A stretch of DNA of 64,000 nt from Bacteroidaceae bacterium (lineage in GTDB: Bacteria; Bacteroidota; Bacteroidia; Bacteroidales; Bacteroidaceae): assembly GCA_017551925.1 (NCBI GenBank), contig JAFZKA010000047.1:62001-126000 (forward strand). The letters are read 5' to 3'. Both the position numbers and the translations under genes were made by a program. This document shows, piece after piece, positions 7,860-16,755 of the stretch. Under the pieces are notes generated by a model, which was not told the DNA's origin, made no database searches, and was given only the letters and a program-made list of their open reading frames with translations. How positions within the stretch are numbered: the stretch's first letter is position 1; every line of letters begins with the position of its first letter.

Positions 7860-10001
7860 TTATAACCTGTTCTCTGAGACAATTTTCAGAATCTCTTCAC
7901 CGTACTGTTTCCATTTTACGGGGCCGAATCCGTTGACAGCAAGCAGTTCAGCCTTAGTTGTGGGGCATGTATCCGCTATTTCAAGCAGAGCACGCTGGCT
8001 AAGGACACAATATGCGGGTATGTTTTTTGAAATGTACTGTGCCGTGCGCCACTCGGTGAGCGGTTCGATAAGTTCGGGGTGACGGTTGTTTGAATATATT
8101 TCAGATATGTCGGGCCTGTTCTTTTCAGGTGCCGGCTTTTTCTCTTTGGTACGCTTACCGTTAGACTTGGACTGAGGAGTCAGGATAGCGTCATTCCTTA
8201 TCTTAAGGTAAGATTCTATGCTGAATCCGCTTTCAAGAACGGCTTTCATGCTCTGTATGCGCAGTGAGAGTTCTGGCAAAAGTTCATCTGATGCCTCAGA
8301 AAGAGTCTTCTTGACCTCCTTGTTATCAACTGAGACTGACATTACAGGTGTTATATCTGATGCTGCATCAATAAGAACAGGAAGGAAATATCCGGCAGCC
8401 TTTTCAATCCTTTCATTTATACGTGTCCTGTTTTCGGCACCAATCCTGTCAAGTTCCCTGCGGAATATCTCGGCCACCTTTTCAATATCCCTTATGCGTA
8501 TCCTGTTTTCCTCAAGTCTGGCGGTCTGTTCGGGATAGGTGGATATAAGATGGTTTTTGAATATGCCTCCCGCCCAGCCTGTGAGCCTTTCAAGTTCCCC
8601 GAAACTGAAGCACTCCTTGAGGATATTCATAAAATAGGTTGAACGTGATGCTTCAAGTTGCCGCTCCATTTCAGTTACAGGCATGAACTGTTCATGAAAA
8701 CTGGAAACATCACTGTTGTTGAAGAGACATGATTGTGAAATAGGGCTGCTCAGAACGATACCTTCAAGAGTGCGGCAACGTGACAATGCAACATATACCT
8801 GCCCGAATGTAAATGCCGATGCAGCATCGATTATAACATGGTCAAAAGTAAGCCCCTGACTTTTATGGATGGTTACAGCCCACGCCGCCCGTAACGGATA
8901 TTGCGTGAAAGTTCCTTCAACCTTGGGTACTATCTCATTGGTTTCCTTGTCTATCTCATATTGGATATTCTCCCATTTCTCAAGCGGAACACTTATCTCA
9001 ACGCCGTTTTCATCGGTCACGGTAATACCGTCATCATAATTGATCTCTGTAACGGTGGCAATCTTTCCGTTGTAATAACGGTTCTCACGGGAATCATTCC
9101 TGAGGAACATAACCTGCGCCCCCTCCTTGAGTTGGAGAACTTTCTCGGCCGGCAGCGAGTTCTCCGGGAAATTGCCCTCCTCCTCGGCATAAAATGTATA
9201 TAACCTGGATTCCAGCGCATTCATTTTCTGCTGGTTGATGTTGTCCGCCTGACGGTTGTGTGTGGTAAGGCGTATCCAACGGTTGCCTGAAACGGCCACC
9301 GTGTCATCGGGATCAAACCTGGGGTCAAGACGGCTGTTCAGCAGGCGGTAAGTGGCATTATCCATCTGTCCGCCCCTGATATTGTTCAGTATGTCCAGAA
9401 AAGAGGTGTCCGACTGGCGATAGACGGTCTGCAACTCAATGGTTACATACTTAAGGCGCTGCATAACCTTGGAATGAAAGAAAAAGGGCGAGGAATAGAC
9501 CTTTTTAAGCCAAGGCTCGTCATGCTCGGTGACAACCGGCGGCAACTGGTGCGCATCACCTATCATAAGCAACTGCACACCGCCGAACGGAAGGCTGTTA
9601 TGCCTGTAACGGCGCATAACGGCATCAACCGCATCCAGAAGATCGGCCCTGACCATTGAAATCTCATCAATTATAAGCAGATCCAGTGTCCTGATGATCC
9701 TGACTTTCTCCTTGCGCAACTGCCGGTGTGCCTCAGGCATCTGATACTCCGTAACCAACTCCTTGACATCAGGCAGATAAGGACACAGCGGCAACTGGAA
9801 AAAAGAGTGTATGGTAACTCCGCCGGCATTGATTGCCGCCACACCTGTAGGCGCAAGAACAACGCTGCGTTTAGGCGAGTTCTCTACAATATATTTTAAA
9901 AAGGTTGTCTTGCCGGTTCCGGCTCTTCCGGTCAGAAATACGGATATTCCGGTTTGTGAGATGTAACTTTCGGCCAACTCAAAAAGATGATCTTTTTTCA
10001 T
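7860..10001 (-). CDS. Pif1-like superfamily 1 DNA helicase with C-terminal HRDC-like domain
   Basis: 713 residues. The helicase core has Walker A LTGRAGTGKTTFLKYI near residue 22, motif Ia GVAAINAGGVTIHSFFQLP, Walker B LLIIDEISMV near 110, motif III GDAHQLPPV, and the late motifs TIHKSQGLTFDHVIID and YVALSRCRTLEGIVL near 385-420, all typical of Pif1/RecD-like enzymes. The last 80 residues (from LTEWRTAQYISKNIP to the end, with INGFG-like VNGFGPVKWKQYGEEIL) look like an HRDC nucleic-acid-binding domain as in RecQ. The middle (about 430-620) is helical and of unknown role. It probably unwinds DNA 5'-3' in repair or replication. It has its own promoter at 10045-10076. Confidence 0.87.
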   Translation of the reverse strand: MKKDHLFELAESYISQTGISVFLTGRAGTGKTTFLKYIVENSPKRSVVLAPTGVAAINAGGVTIHSFFQLPLCPYLPDVKELVTEYQMPEAHRQLRKEKVRIIRTLDLLIIDEISMVRADLLDAVDAVMRRYRHNSLPFGGVQLLMIGDAHQLPPVVTEHDEPWLKKVYSSPFFFHSKVMQRLKYVTIELQTVYRQSDTSFLDILNNIRGGQMDNATYRLLNSRLDPRFDPDDTVAVSGNRWIRLTTHNRQADNINQQKMNALESRLYTFYAEEEGNFPENSLPAEKVLQLKEGAQVMFLRNDSRENRYYNGKIATVTEINYDDGITVTDENGVEISVPLEKWENIQYEIDKETNEIVPKVEGTFTQYPLRAAWAVTIHKSQGLTFDHVIIDAASAFTFGQVYVALSRCRTLEGIVLSSPISQSCLFNNSDVSSFHEQFMPVTEMERQLEASRSTYFMNILKECFSFGELERLTGWAGGIFKNHLISTYPEQTARLEENRIRIRDIEKVAEIFRRELDRIGAENRTRINERIEKAAGYFLPVLIDAASDITPVMSVSVDNKEVKKTLSEASDELLPELSLRIQSMKAVLESGFSIESYLKIRNDAILTPQSKSNGKRTKEKKPAPEKNRPDISEIYSNNRHPELIEPLTEWRTAQYISKNIPAYCVLSQRALLEIADTCPTTKAELLAVNGFGPVKWKQYGEEILKIVSENRL

Positions 10002-10044
10002 ATTTCACAGTATCTCTTCAGTAAATAGATTAGTGTTCTGAGGG

Positions 10045-10076
10045 CAAAAATAGTGAAATTATCCGGTATTACAAAA
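10045..10076 (-). promoter_or_regulatory. Promoter of the Pif1-like helicase gene
   Basis: On the minus strand a TTTG -33 element (10075-10072) is followed by a 19-base spacer and TATTTTTG (10052-10045). This is a textbook Bacteroidetes primary-sigma promoter. The start codon lies about 44 bases downstream of the -7 box. Confidence 0.75.
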
Positions 10077-10102
10077 GCACCCCGGACAGACCGCGATGCG
10101 GT

Positions 10103-11431
10103 CTAAATCTCTGTCCCGAAAAGTGTGGCCGAGGTAGCGTCAGTGATGCGCACTGTAAGGAAATCGCCGGGGCGGTGGCTGCCCTTGTCAAACACCACGG
10201 TACGGTTCTGTTCAGTGCGTCCGTAGAGTTGCTCGCGCGAACGTTTGGAATAACCTTCGGCCAGAACCTCATACTCATGACCGATGCACTCGCGGTTACG
10301 CTCCAGCGAAAGTTGGTTCTGCAGTTCTATCATCTCGTTGAGGCGACGTATCTTGACCTCTTCAGGTACGTCATCGGGCAGATGTTTGCTGGCGTATGTG
10401 CCGGGGCGCTCCGAGTAGCGGAACATGAATGAGGCGTCAAAGCGGCACAGGCGCATGAGTGACAGGCTCTCCTGATGATCCTCCTCAGTCTCAGAGTGAT
10501 AGCCGGTGAACATATCGGTGGTAAGACCGCAGTCGGGGATAATGCGTTTTATAGCGTCAACCCTCTCCAGATACCATTCACGGGTATATTTGCGGTTCAT
10601 CAGTTTCAGGATGCGGGAACTGCCGCTCTGTACGGGCAGATGAATATGCTTGCAGATATTGGGAACCTCGGCAATTACGTGGAGTGTTTCATCACTCATA
10701 TCTTTGGGATGTGAAGTGGTGAACCTGACGCGCATCTCAGGAACAGTCTCTGCAACCATGCGGAGCAACTGGGGAAAACCAACGGTGGATTCACCGTTTT
10801 CAAACCTGTATGAGTTTACATTCTGTCCCAGAAGAGTTACCTCTTTGTAACCTTTTTTCTTAAGGTCAAGAACCTCATTCAAAATGCTCTGCGGATCACG
10901 GCTTCGTTCACGTCCGCGGGTATAGGGAACAATGCAGTAGTGACAGAAATTGTTGCAGCCGCGCATGATTGATACGAATCCGCTTATACGGTTGCCGCAA
11001 ATGCGCTCAGGTATTATGTCACGGTAGGTTTCCGTAGTGGAGAGTTCCACGTCAATGGCCTTGTGTCCGGCCTCAACCTGAGCCATCAGGTCAGGAAGCG
11101 AAAGATAGGCATCGGGACCGCATACCACATCAACATGATGATTTTCGGTCAGATCCTCTTTTGTGCGCTCGGCCATACAGCCCATAACACCGATGAAAAG
11201 GCCTTTTTTCTTCTTTTTCAGGGCATTCAGAGCCTCCAGGCGGTTCCATATCTTCTGCTCGGCGTTCTCACGTATGGAACAGGTGTTCAGGAATATGGCA
11301 TCGGCCTCATCAATGGTTTCAGCAGGCTCATAACCTGCCATACGCATTATTGAAGCAATGACTTCACTGTCGGCCACATTCATCTGGCAGCCGTAGGTCT
11401 CAATGAACAGTTTCTTGGTTTGCAATTCCAT
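10103..11431 (-). CDS. miaB: tRNA-2-methylthio-N6-dimethylallyladenosine synthase
   Basis: A 442-residue radical SAM methylthiotransferase. The N-terminal UPF0004 domain carries the second cluster cysteines in YGCQMNVADSE, FLNTCSIRENAEQ and MGCMAERTKE. The radical SAM triad is CNNFCHYC near residue 160, in the MiaB-typical context IMRGCNNFCHYCIVPYTRG. A TRAM domain closes the protein (YEVLAEGYSKRS to TVRITDATSATLFGTEI). It adds the methylthio group to i6A37 of tRNAs reading UNN codons. I start it at 11431 (MELQTKKLFIETYGCQMN), matching family N-termini; an in-frame ATG 18 codons upstream (11485) is less likely. It stands alone and is divergent from the CoA-transferase gene. Confidence 0.95.
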   Translation of the reverse strand: MELQTKKLFIETYGCQMNVADSEVIASIMRMAGYEPAETIDEADAIFLNTCSIRENAEQKIWNRLEALNALKKKKKGLFIGVMGCMAERTKEDLTENHHVDVVCGPDAYLSLPDLMAQVEAGHKAIDVELSTTETYRDIIPERICGNRISGFVSIMRGCNNFCHYCIVPYTRGRERSRDPQSILNEVLDLKKKGYKEVTLLGQNVNSYRFENGESTVGFPQLLRMVAETVPEMRVRFTTSHPKDMSDETLHVIAEVPNICKHIHLPVQSGSSRILKLMNRKYTREWYLERVDAIKRIIPDCGLTTDMFTGYHSETEEDHQESLSLMRLCRFDASFMFRYSERPGTYASKHLPDDVPEEVKIRRLNEMIELQNQLSLERNRECIGHEYEVLAEGYSKRSREQLYGRTEQNRTVVFDKGSHRPGDFLTVRITDATSATLFGTEI

Positions 11432-11500
11432 ATTTCCGGCATTTTCAGGGGCAAAGGTAATGCAAGCAGGCTTAAGAAACGGCAAACTTGACTGATTTTA

Positions 11501-11531
11501 TTGTTTTTGTTTAATGATATGCTTATTTTTG
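11501..11531 (+). promoter_or_regulatory. Promoter of the CoA-transferase gene
   Basis: TATTTTTG at 11524-11531 is a clear -7 box. TTG at 11501-11503, with a 20-base spacer, can serve as the -33 element. It leaves a leader of about 45 bases before the ATG at 11580. Confidence 0.65.
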
Positions 11532-11579
11532 CACCGCTTTGAAAAATAGAAGTCAAACGAGTAAAACAAAATATAGACA

Positions 11580-13061
11580 ATGGCTTTCAAGAGAATCACA
11601 GCTGCCGAGGCAGCACGTTTTGTCAAGAATGGTGACAATGTAGGTCTGAGCGGTTTCACCCCCGCAGGTACTCCAAAAGCAGTCACCCATGAGATCGGTT
11701 TAATGGCCCATGAACTTCATGAGCAAGGTAAGGAGTTCCAGATCAGCCTGTTTACCGGCGCATCAACCGGTGATTCCTGTGACGGCATCCTGGCACGCGA
11801 ACACGCTCTCCGTTACCGTGCCCCTTACACTACGAACAAGGATTTCCGTACCGCTGTCAACAACGGTGAGATTGCCTACAACGATATCAACCTGAGCCAC
11901 ATGGCACAGGAGATGCGTTACGGGTTCTATGGCAAACTGAACATAGGCATAATGGAGGCTTTTGATGTGACTGATGACGGTAAGATATGGGTGACTGCAG
12001 GTGTAGGTATCGCTCCCACCGTAGCCCGTCTGGCCGACAAACTTATAATTGAACTCAATGCAGCCCACGCCCGTTGCGCCAAAGGTCTGCATGACATATA
12101 TGAACCCGCTGATCCTCCTTACCGCAGGGAGATTCCCGTATATCAGCCCAGTGACCACATCGGCAAGGATTACATTCAGGTTGACCCCGCCAAGATTATC
12201 GGCGTTGTAGAGGTTAACATCCCTGATGAGGCACGCGGCTTTACCGCACCCGATGAAACCACACTCCAGATTGGACATAACGTAGCACAGTTCCTTATCA
12301 GCGACCTTAAGCGCGGTATAATTCCCTCAACATTCCTGCCCCTGCAAAGCGGTGTAGGCAATGTGGCAAACGCCGTTCTGGGTGCTCTGGGTGAGGATCC
12401 TTCAGTTCCCGCATTCCAGATGTACACTGAGGTTATCCAGGATTCCGTCATCAACCTGATGCGTGAAGGCCACTGCAAGTTCGGATCAAGTTCATCACTG
12501 AGCGTAAGCAATGAGACCCTGCAGGGCATCTATGATGATATGGATTTCTTCAAGGACAAACTGGTGCTCCGTCCTACCGAGATTTCAAACAGCCCTGAGG
12601 TGGCACGCCGTCTGGGACTTATCGCAATGAACACAGCCCTTGAGGCCGATATCTACGGCAACGTGAACTCAACCCACGTGAGCGGTGTCAAGATGATGAA
12701 CGGTGTGGGCGGTTCGGCCGATTTCACCCGCAATGCATTCATCTCAATATTCAGTTGCCCGTCAACAGCCAAGGGAGGCAAAATCAGCGCCATTGTTCCC
12801 ATGTGCTCACACGTTGACCACAATGAGCACAGCGTGAAGGTTCTCATTACCGAACAGGGTATTGCCGACCTGCGCGGCAAGTCACCCGCCGAGCGCGCCA
12901 AGTGCATTATTGAAAACTGCGTACATCCTGACTATAAGCAACTTATGTGGGACTACCTCAAGATTGCCCAGAAAGGACAGACCAGTCACGCCCTTGACAA
13001 GGCGTTCGCCCTGCACAAGGCTCTCGCAGAGAAGGGCGACATGCATCTGGCAGAGTTCTGA
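11580..13061 (+). CDS. Acetyl-CoA hydrolase/transferase family protein (probable succinate/acetate CoA-transferase)
   Basis: 493 residues, full length for the Cat1/AarC/SCACT family. The N-terminal half starts KRITAAEAARFVKNGDNVGLSGFTPAGTPKAV, with the CoA-binding glycine loop. The C-terminal half has LPLQSGVGNVANAVL near residue 253, YTEVIQDSVINLM near 281, whose Glu is the likely acyl-accepting residue by analogy with AarC, and GVGGSADFTRNAF near 380. It should move CoA between acetate or propionate and succinate in the cytoplasm, consistent with the mixed-acid fermentation of Bacteroidales. It is monocistronic with its own promoter. The exact acyl pair cannot be told from sequence. Confidence 0.9.
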   Translation: MAFKRITAAEAARFVKNGDNVGLSGFTPAGTPKAVTHEIGLMAHELHEQGKEFQISLFTGASTGDSCDGILAREHALRYRAPYTTNKDFRTAVNNGEIAYNDINLSHMAQEMRYGFYGKLNIGIMEAFDVTDDGKIWVTAGVGIAPTVARLADKLIIELNAAHARCAKGLHDIYEPADPPYRREIPVYQPSDHIGKDYIQVDPAKIIGVVEVNIPDEARGFTAPDETTLQIGHNVAQFLISDLKRGIIPSTFLPLQSGVGNVANAVLGALGEDPSVPAFQMYTEVIQDSVINLMREGHCKFGSSSSLSVSNETLQGIYDDMDFFKDKLVLRPTEISNSPEVARRLGLIAMNTALEADIYGNVNSTHVSGVKMMNGVGGSADFTRNAFISIFSCPSTAKGGKISAIVPMCSHVDHNEHSVKVLITEQGIADLRGKSPAERAKCIIENCVHPDYKQLMWDYLKIAQKGQTSHALDKAFALHKALAEKGDMHLAEF

Positions 13062-13092
13062 GAACAAAAGAACACAAAAAAACATTAAAACA

Positions 13093-13125
13093 CTTGACAA
13101 GGGGTACCCTGGGGTATTATCTTTG
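13093..13125 (+). promoter_or_regulatory. Promoter of the methyltransferase-ftsX run
   Basis: TATCTTTG at 13118-13125 matches the -7 consensus. CTTG at 13093-13096, with a 21-base spacer, is a plausible -33. Transcripts would begin near 13131, inside the inverted repeat at 13130-13169. Confidence 0.6.
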
Positions 13126-13129
13126 CGGT

Positions 13130-13169
13130 CACTTTGCGCCCACGCGTGCGTGTAATATGGTGCAAAGTG
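13130..13169 (+). repeat. Inverted repeat in the 5' leader of the methyltransferase gene
   Basis: CACTTTGCGCC (13130-13140) and GGTGCAAAGTG (13159-13169) are 11-base arms with one mismatch and an 18-base loop. It starts at the predicted transcription start and ends 7 bases before the ATG at 13177. It may be a 5'-stabilising stem, a translational control hairpin or an operator. Confidence 0.6.
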
Positions 13170-13176
13170 CCTCGGA

Positions 13177-14076
13177 ATGATATATCAGGATTTCAATTCA
13201 TGTCCTCTTTGCGGTGCTTACGGGCAGATGCCCTACGCCGATTGTACTGATTTCACGGTCAGCCGCGAATCATACATTCTGATGCGTTGTCCTGAGTGCG
13301 GAATGGTTTATACATCAAATCCGCCCAAGGAGTGCGATACCTCAAAGTATGACAAACTTGACCTGAAATTAAAGTTGGGAGACTCACCGGCCGGGCTTAT
13401 CCACAAACTTTATTACTACATAAGACTCAGGATGTTGAGCCGGAAAGCCCACATTGTTGAGAGCCAGTCCTACCGTACCGGCGGCTCGCTGCTCAATTAC
13501 GGGGCAAAGACCGGGTATTTTTCACACAAGATGGAGCGCCGCGGATGGAAAGTGACCTCTATCGAGAAATACCATGAAGAGAGACTGTTCTCTCTTGAGA
13601 TGTTTCATCACAGGATGTTTGACGTGCCTGAGATGGACAGGCTCCACCCTGAAACATTCGATGTCATCACCCTGTGGCATGTATTTGAGCACTGCTATGA
13701 TCCCAACGGACTGCTTGACAAATTCTATAAACTGCTGCGCCCGACAGGAATACTGATCATGGCATGTCCCAACATACGTTCCACCGATGCCATGCATTAC
13801 GGACCATACTGGGCAGCATACGATGTGCCGCGCCATCTGTGGCATTTCAACACCACGTCTTTGAGCGAACTTGCCCATAAGCACGGATTCACGCTTATGC
13901 ACAGGGAAAGGATGCCCTTTGACTGTTTCTACATCTCAATCCTTTCTGAGAAACACAAAAGGCATAAGATGGCATTCCTGCGCGGCATACTGTACGGGTT
14001 CCACTGTTGGCTGGTTTCACTGGCCCACCCCGACAGCAGCAGTTCAATGGTTTATGTTTTCAGAAAAAGGCAATAA
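13177..14076 (+). CDS. Class I SAM-dependent methyltransferase with N-terminal zinc ribbon
   Basis: 299 residues. The N-terminus holds a CX2C...CX2C zinc-ribbon pair (CPLCG at 9-13, CPECG at 39-43). A methyltransferase-like core follows: LLNYGAKTGYFSHKMERRGWKVTSIE near 107 (motif I, with NYGAKTG in place of the usual DxGxGxG), FDVITLWHVFEHCYDP near 160, and LLRPTGILIMACPN near 190. The altered glycine loop makes SAM binding less certain. It resembles Methyltransf_23 proteins; the substrate is unknown. Just 5 bases separate it from ftsX, so it is probably the first gene of the cell-envelope run ftsX-DUF3098-uppP. Confidence 0.8.
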   Translation: MIYQDFNSCPLCGAYGQMPYADCTDFTVSRESYILMRCPECGMVYTSNPPKECDTSKYDKLDLKLKLGDSPAGLIHKLYYYIRLRMLSRKAHIVESQSYRTGGSLLNYGAKTGYFSHKMERRGWKVTSIEKYHEERLFSLEMFHHRMFDVPEMDRLHPETFDVITLWHVFEHCYDPNGLLDKFYKLLRPTGILIMACPNIRSTDAMHYGPYWAAYDVPRHLWHFNTTSLSELAHKHGFTLMHRERMPFDCFYISILSEKHKRHKMAFLRGILYGFHCWLVSLAHPDSSSSMVYVFRKRQ

Positions 14077-14081
14077 CATAT

Positions 14082-14954
14082 ATGGCAAAACAGAAAAAGA
14101 AAAGAAAGATTGATTTGCTGTTCATTACAGCATGCATAAGCACTTCACTGGTGCTTCTGCTCATTGGAATAGTGACACTGCTTCTGCTCACGGCAAATGA
14201 TCTTTCAAAACAACTCAAACAGGAAATGACGGTTGAGGTGGTGCTCAAGGAGACCATCACTGACACCCAGTTTTCTGCACTCCGCCGCAGCATAGAGGCA
14301 GCCCCGTACTGTGTGGTATGTTCCTATATCTCAAAAGATGACGCGCTCAAGGAGATGACCAAGGTCATGGGAACCGACCCTTCACTGTTTCTGGAGTACA
14401 ATCCCTTCTATGCCTCGCTTAATGTCCGTCTTGAAGCAGATTACGCATGCAGCGACAGCCTGAAACTGATTGAAAAGAAAATATCGTCAATGGAAGGCGT
14501 GCGTGAGGTAACCTGGCAAAAAGACATTCTGGACATAATAAACAGCAACATACGCAAGATTGCCGGCATACTGCTCATACTGGCTCTCATACTGTCACTG
14601 GTTTCATTCACACTCATAAACAACACCATAAAACTGACCATCTACGCACAGCGTTTCATTCTCTATTCAATGAAACTGGTAGGAGCCAAGTGGTCATTCA
14701 TACGCAAGCCCTTCATCAGGCGTAACCTGTTGATAGGATTGGTATCGGCCATACTTACATGCATCATGCTATGGTACGGCATAAAGTTCGGACTCAAGTA
14801 TGAACCCTGGCTGGTCATGCTTACCGAGCCGCGCATAATCATTCCCGTTTTTGTGACAGTGACACTGATAGGACTGCTCATTACGGGTATCTGTGCCCTG
14901 CACTCCGTCAACCGTTTCCTGCGTATGAAATCAGGAGAACTTCATTATGTATAA
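14082..14954 (+). CDS. ftsX: Cell division protein FtsX (ABC permease-like)
   Basis: About 290 residues in the FtsX layout. There is a basic N-terminus (MAKQKKKRKIDLL), a first membrane helix (LVLLLIGIVTLLLL), an extracytoplasmic loop of about 120 residues with the FtsX-type VREVTWQKDILDIIN, then three more helices (IAGILLILALILSLVSFTL; LIGLVSAILTCIMLWYGI; IIPVFVTVTLIGLLITGI). FtsX works with the ATPase FtsE to activate septal peptidoglycan hydrolases. ftsE is not in the window, as usual in this phylum. I chose the ATG at 14082, five bases after the previous stop; the longer frame from 14007 would overlap the methyltransferase gene. Confidence 0.9.
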   Translation: MAKQKKKRKIDLLFITACISTSLVLLLIGIVTLLLLTANDLSKQLKQEMTVEVVLKETITDTQFSALRRSIEAAPYCVVCSYISKDDALKEMTKVMGTDPSLFLEYNPFYASLNVRLEADYACSDSLKLIEKKISSMEGVREVTWQKDILDIINSNIRKIAGILLILALILSLVSFTLINNTIKLTIYAQRFILYSMKLVGAKWSFIRKPFIRRNLLIGLVSAILTCIMLWYGIKFGLKYEPWLVMLTEPRIIIPVFVTVTLIGLLITGICALHSVNRFLRMKSGELHYV

Positions 14955-14971
14955 ACAAAACAATTACTGAT

Positions 14972-15211
14972 ATGGATAAAAAACAACTGGCATTTACAAA
15001 GACAAACTACATTCTTGTTGCCGCAGGAATGGCTTTAATCATCATCGGTCTGCTCCTTATGACCGGCCCCAACTGCACTGCCCAGGCTTTTGAGCCCGAT
15101 ATTTTCAGTGTACGCCGCATAAAAGTGGCTCCCGTTGTGACCCTGATAGGCTTTATCACAATAATCGCGGCTATCGCATACAAGCCCAAGACCGATAAGA
15201 AAGAAGAATGA
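14972..15211 (+). CDS. DUF3098 small membrane protein
   Basis: 79 residues with two membrane helices ([18 protein letters not shown] near 13-30 and [16 protein letters not shown] near 53-68). The short loop has the family-typical [18 protein letters not shown]3098 proteins sit between ftsX and uppP throughout Bacteroidetes; no function is established. The stop overlaps the uppP start by 4 bases, so the two are translationally coupled. The position suggests a role in division or undecaprenyl recycling, which is inference only. Confidence 0.88.
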   Translation: MDKKQLAFTKTNYILVAAGMALIIIGLLLMTGPNCTAQAFEPDIFSVRRIKVAPVVTLIGFITIIAAIAYKPKTDKKEE

Positions 15212-16029
15212 ACTGGTTTGAATCTTTGTTTTTAGGGCTGCTCCAGGGATTCACCGAGTATCTGCCCATAAGCAGCAGCGGACATCTGGCCATAGCATCA
15301 TCACTGTTCGGAATTGACGGTGAGCAGAACATGGCTTTCACGGTGCTGGTTCACGTGGCAACCGTGCTCAGCACTCTTGTCATACTGTGGAAAGAGATTG
15401 TATGGATATTCCGTGACCTGTTTACAAAACAGTCATGGAACAGTTACAGCGGACTGAATGAGGGCACACGCTATGCCATTAACATTATCATCTCAATGAT
15501 TCCGGTAGGCATTGTAGGCCTGTTCTTCAAGGACAGGATTGAGGCTGTGTTCGGCTCAGGCACGACTGTCGTGGGCTGCTGTCTTATCATAACCGCCGCA
15601 CTGCTTGCATTCTCATATTACGCAAAACCGCGCCAGAGAGAACAGATTTCAGGCTGGCACGCCTTTGTAATAGGCATTGCCCAGGCTGTTGCCGTGCTCC
15701 CGGGCATATCCCGCTCAGGCTCCACAATCGCCACCGGCATAATGCTCGGAAACAGGAAAGAACGTATGGCACAGTTCTCATTCCTGATGGTCATTCCACC
15801 TATTCTTGGTGAGGCTCTGCTGGATATGAAAGACCTGATTGAATCTGCAGGAACAGGTGCCGCCGGCAGCGACGCAGGGTTCGGAGTGCTGGCAATCGGA
15901 TTCCTGGCAGCATTCCTTTCAGGCTGCGCCGCCTGCAAATGGATGATTTCAATAGTACGCAAAGGCAAACTGATATGGTTCGGAGTCTATTGCGCAATAG
16001 CCGGAATTCTTACACTGATATTCCTTTAA
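15208..16029 (+). CDS. uppP: Undecaprenyl-diphosphatase
   Basis: 273 residues of UppP/BacA type. Signatures are [20 protein letters not shown] at 10-29 (with the conserved Glu and Ser residues), and [17 protein letters not shown] near 165 (the second catalytic Arg/Ser region). Multiple membrane helices span the rest. It dephosphorylates undecaprenyl diphosphate at the membrane so that the carrier can be reused for peptidoglycan and surface glycans. It is coupled by a 4-base overlap to the DUF3098 gene and followed after 6 bases by truB. Confidence 0.95.
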   Translation: MNWFESLFLGLLQGFTEYLPISSSGHLAIASSLFGIDGEQNMAFTVLVHVATVLSTLVILWKEIVWIFRDLFTKQSWNSYSGLNEGTRYAINIIISMIPVGIVGLFFKDRIEAVFGSGTTVVGCCLIITAALLAFSYYAKPRQREQISGWHAFVIGIAQAVAVLPGISRSGSTIATGIMLGNRKERMAQFSFLMVIPPILGEALLDMKDLIESAGTGAAGSDAGFGVLAIGFLAAFLSGCAACKWMISIVRKGKLIWFGVYCAIAGILTLIFL

Positions 16030-16035
16030 AAGCCC

Positions 16036-16743
16036 ATGGATTTTCAGGAAGGAGTGATTCTCGCGTTTGACAAGCCGTACCGCTGGACATCATTTGATGT
16101 GGTGGGCAAAGTCCGCTGGCTGATATGCCGCCATCTTGGGGTCAAAAAACTCAAGGTCGGGCATGCAGGCACATTGGACCCGCTGGCTACAGGCGTACTG
16201 ATTGTATGCACTGGCAAGGCAACAAAACGCATTGAGGAGTTGCAGTCCGGTACAAAGGAATATCTGGCCACCATACGGTTGGGAGCGACCACTCCGTCAT
16301 TTGATCTGGAGAAACCCATTGACGCCACTTACCCCACTGAGCACATTACACGTGAAATGGTGGAACAGGTGCTGGAACGCTTCAAGGGGCAGATTGAGCA
16401 GGTTCCGCCCACTTTCTCAGCCTGTAAGGTTGACGGAAAGCGCGCATACAAGATGGCGCGTAAAGGCCATGAGGTGGAACTCAAGCCCAAGACCCTTGTA
16501 ATTGATGAGATAGAACTTACTGACTGCAATCTGCCCGACATAACAGTCAGGGTGGTATGCAGCAAAGGTACATACATAAGGGCACTTGCCCGTGATATAG
16601 GTCAGGCACTTGAAAGCGGCGGACATCTGATTGCCCTCAGACGCACTCGCGTAGGTGATTTCAAGGTTGAGGAGTGTCTGAACCCTGAAAAGTTCAGTGA
16701 ATGGCTGGACGAAAGACAAGGAGACATAATTAAACAACAATAA
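16036..16743 (+). CDS. truB: tRNA pseudouridine(55) synthase
   Basis: 235 residues. The N-terminal DKPYRWTSFDVVGKVRW and the catalytic loop VGHAGTLDPLATGVLIVCTG (Asp is the nucleophile) define TruB. KEYLATIRLGATTPSFDLEKP and VRVVCSKGTYIRALARDIG are further family signatures. It makes pseudouridine 55 in the T-loop of tRNAs. The C-terminus is short, without a full PUA domain. It lies between uppP (6 bases) and queA (12 bases), so it belongs to one operon with them. Confidence 0.95.
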   Translation: MDFQEGVILAFDKPYRWTSFDVVGKVRWLICRHLGVKKLKVGHAGTLDPLATGVLIVCTGKATKRIEELQSGTKEYLATIRLGATTPSFDLEKPIDATYPTEHITREMVEQVLERFKGQIEQVPPTFSACKVDGKRAYKMARKGHEVELKPKTLVIDEIELTDCNLPDITVRVVCSKGTYIRALARDIGQALESGGHLIALRRTRVGDFKVEECLNPEKFSEWLDERQGDIIKQQ

Positions 16744-16755
16744 ACTGAAAAGGGA

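Noticed and set aside
11763..12278. 171-codon open frame antisense to the CoA-transferase gene
   Set aside because: A shadow of a clear, full-length enzyme gene; no promoter and a composition expected of reverse-strand reading.
13177..14076. Reading the zinc-ribbon methyltransferase as a sugar-modifying enzyme of a glycan cluster
   Set aside because: No glycan genes are adjacent; it belongs to the ftsX run by spacing.
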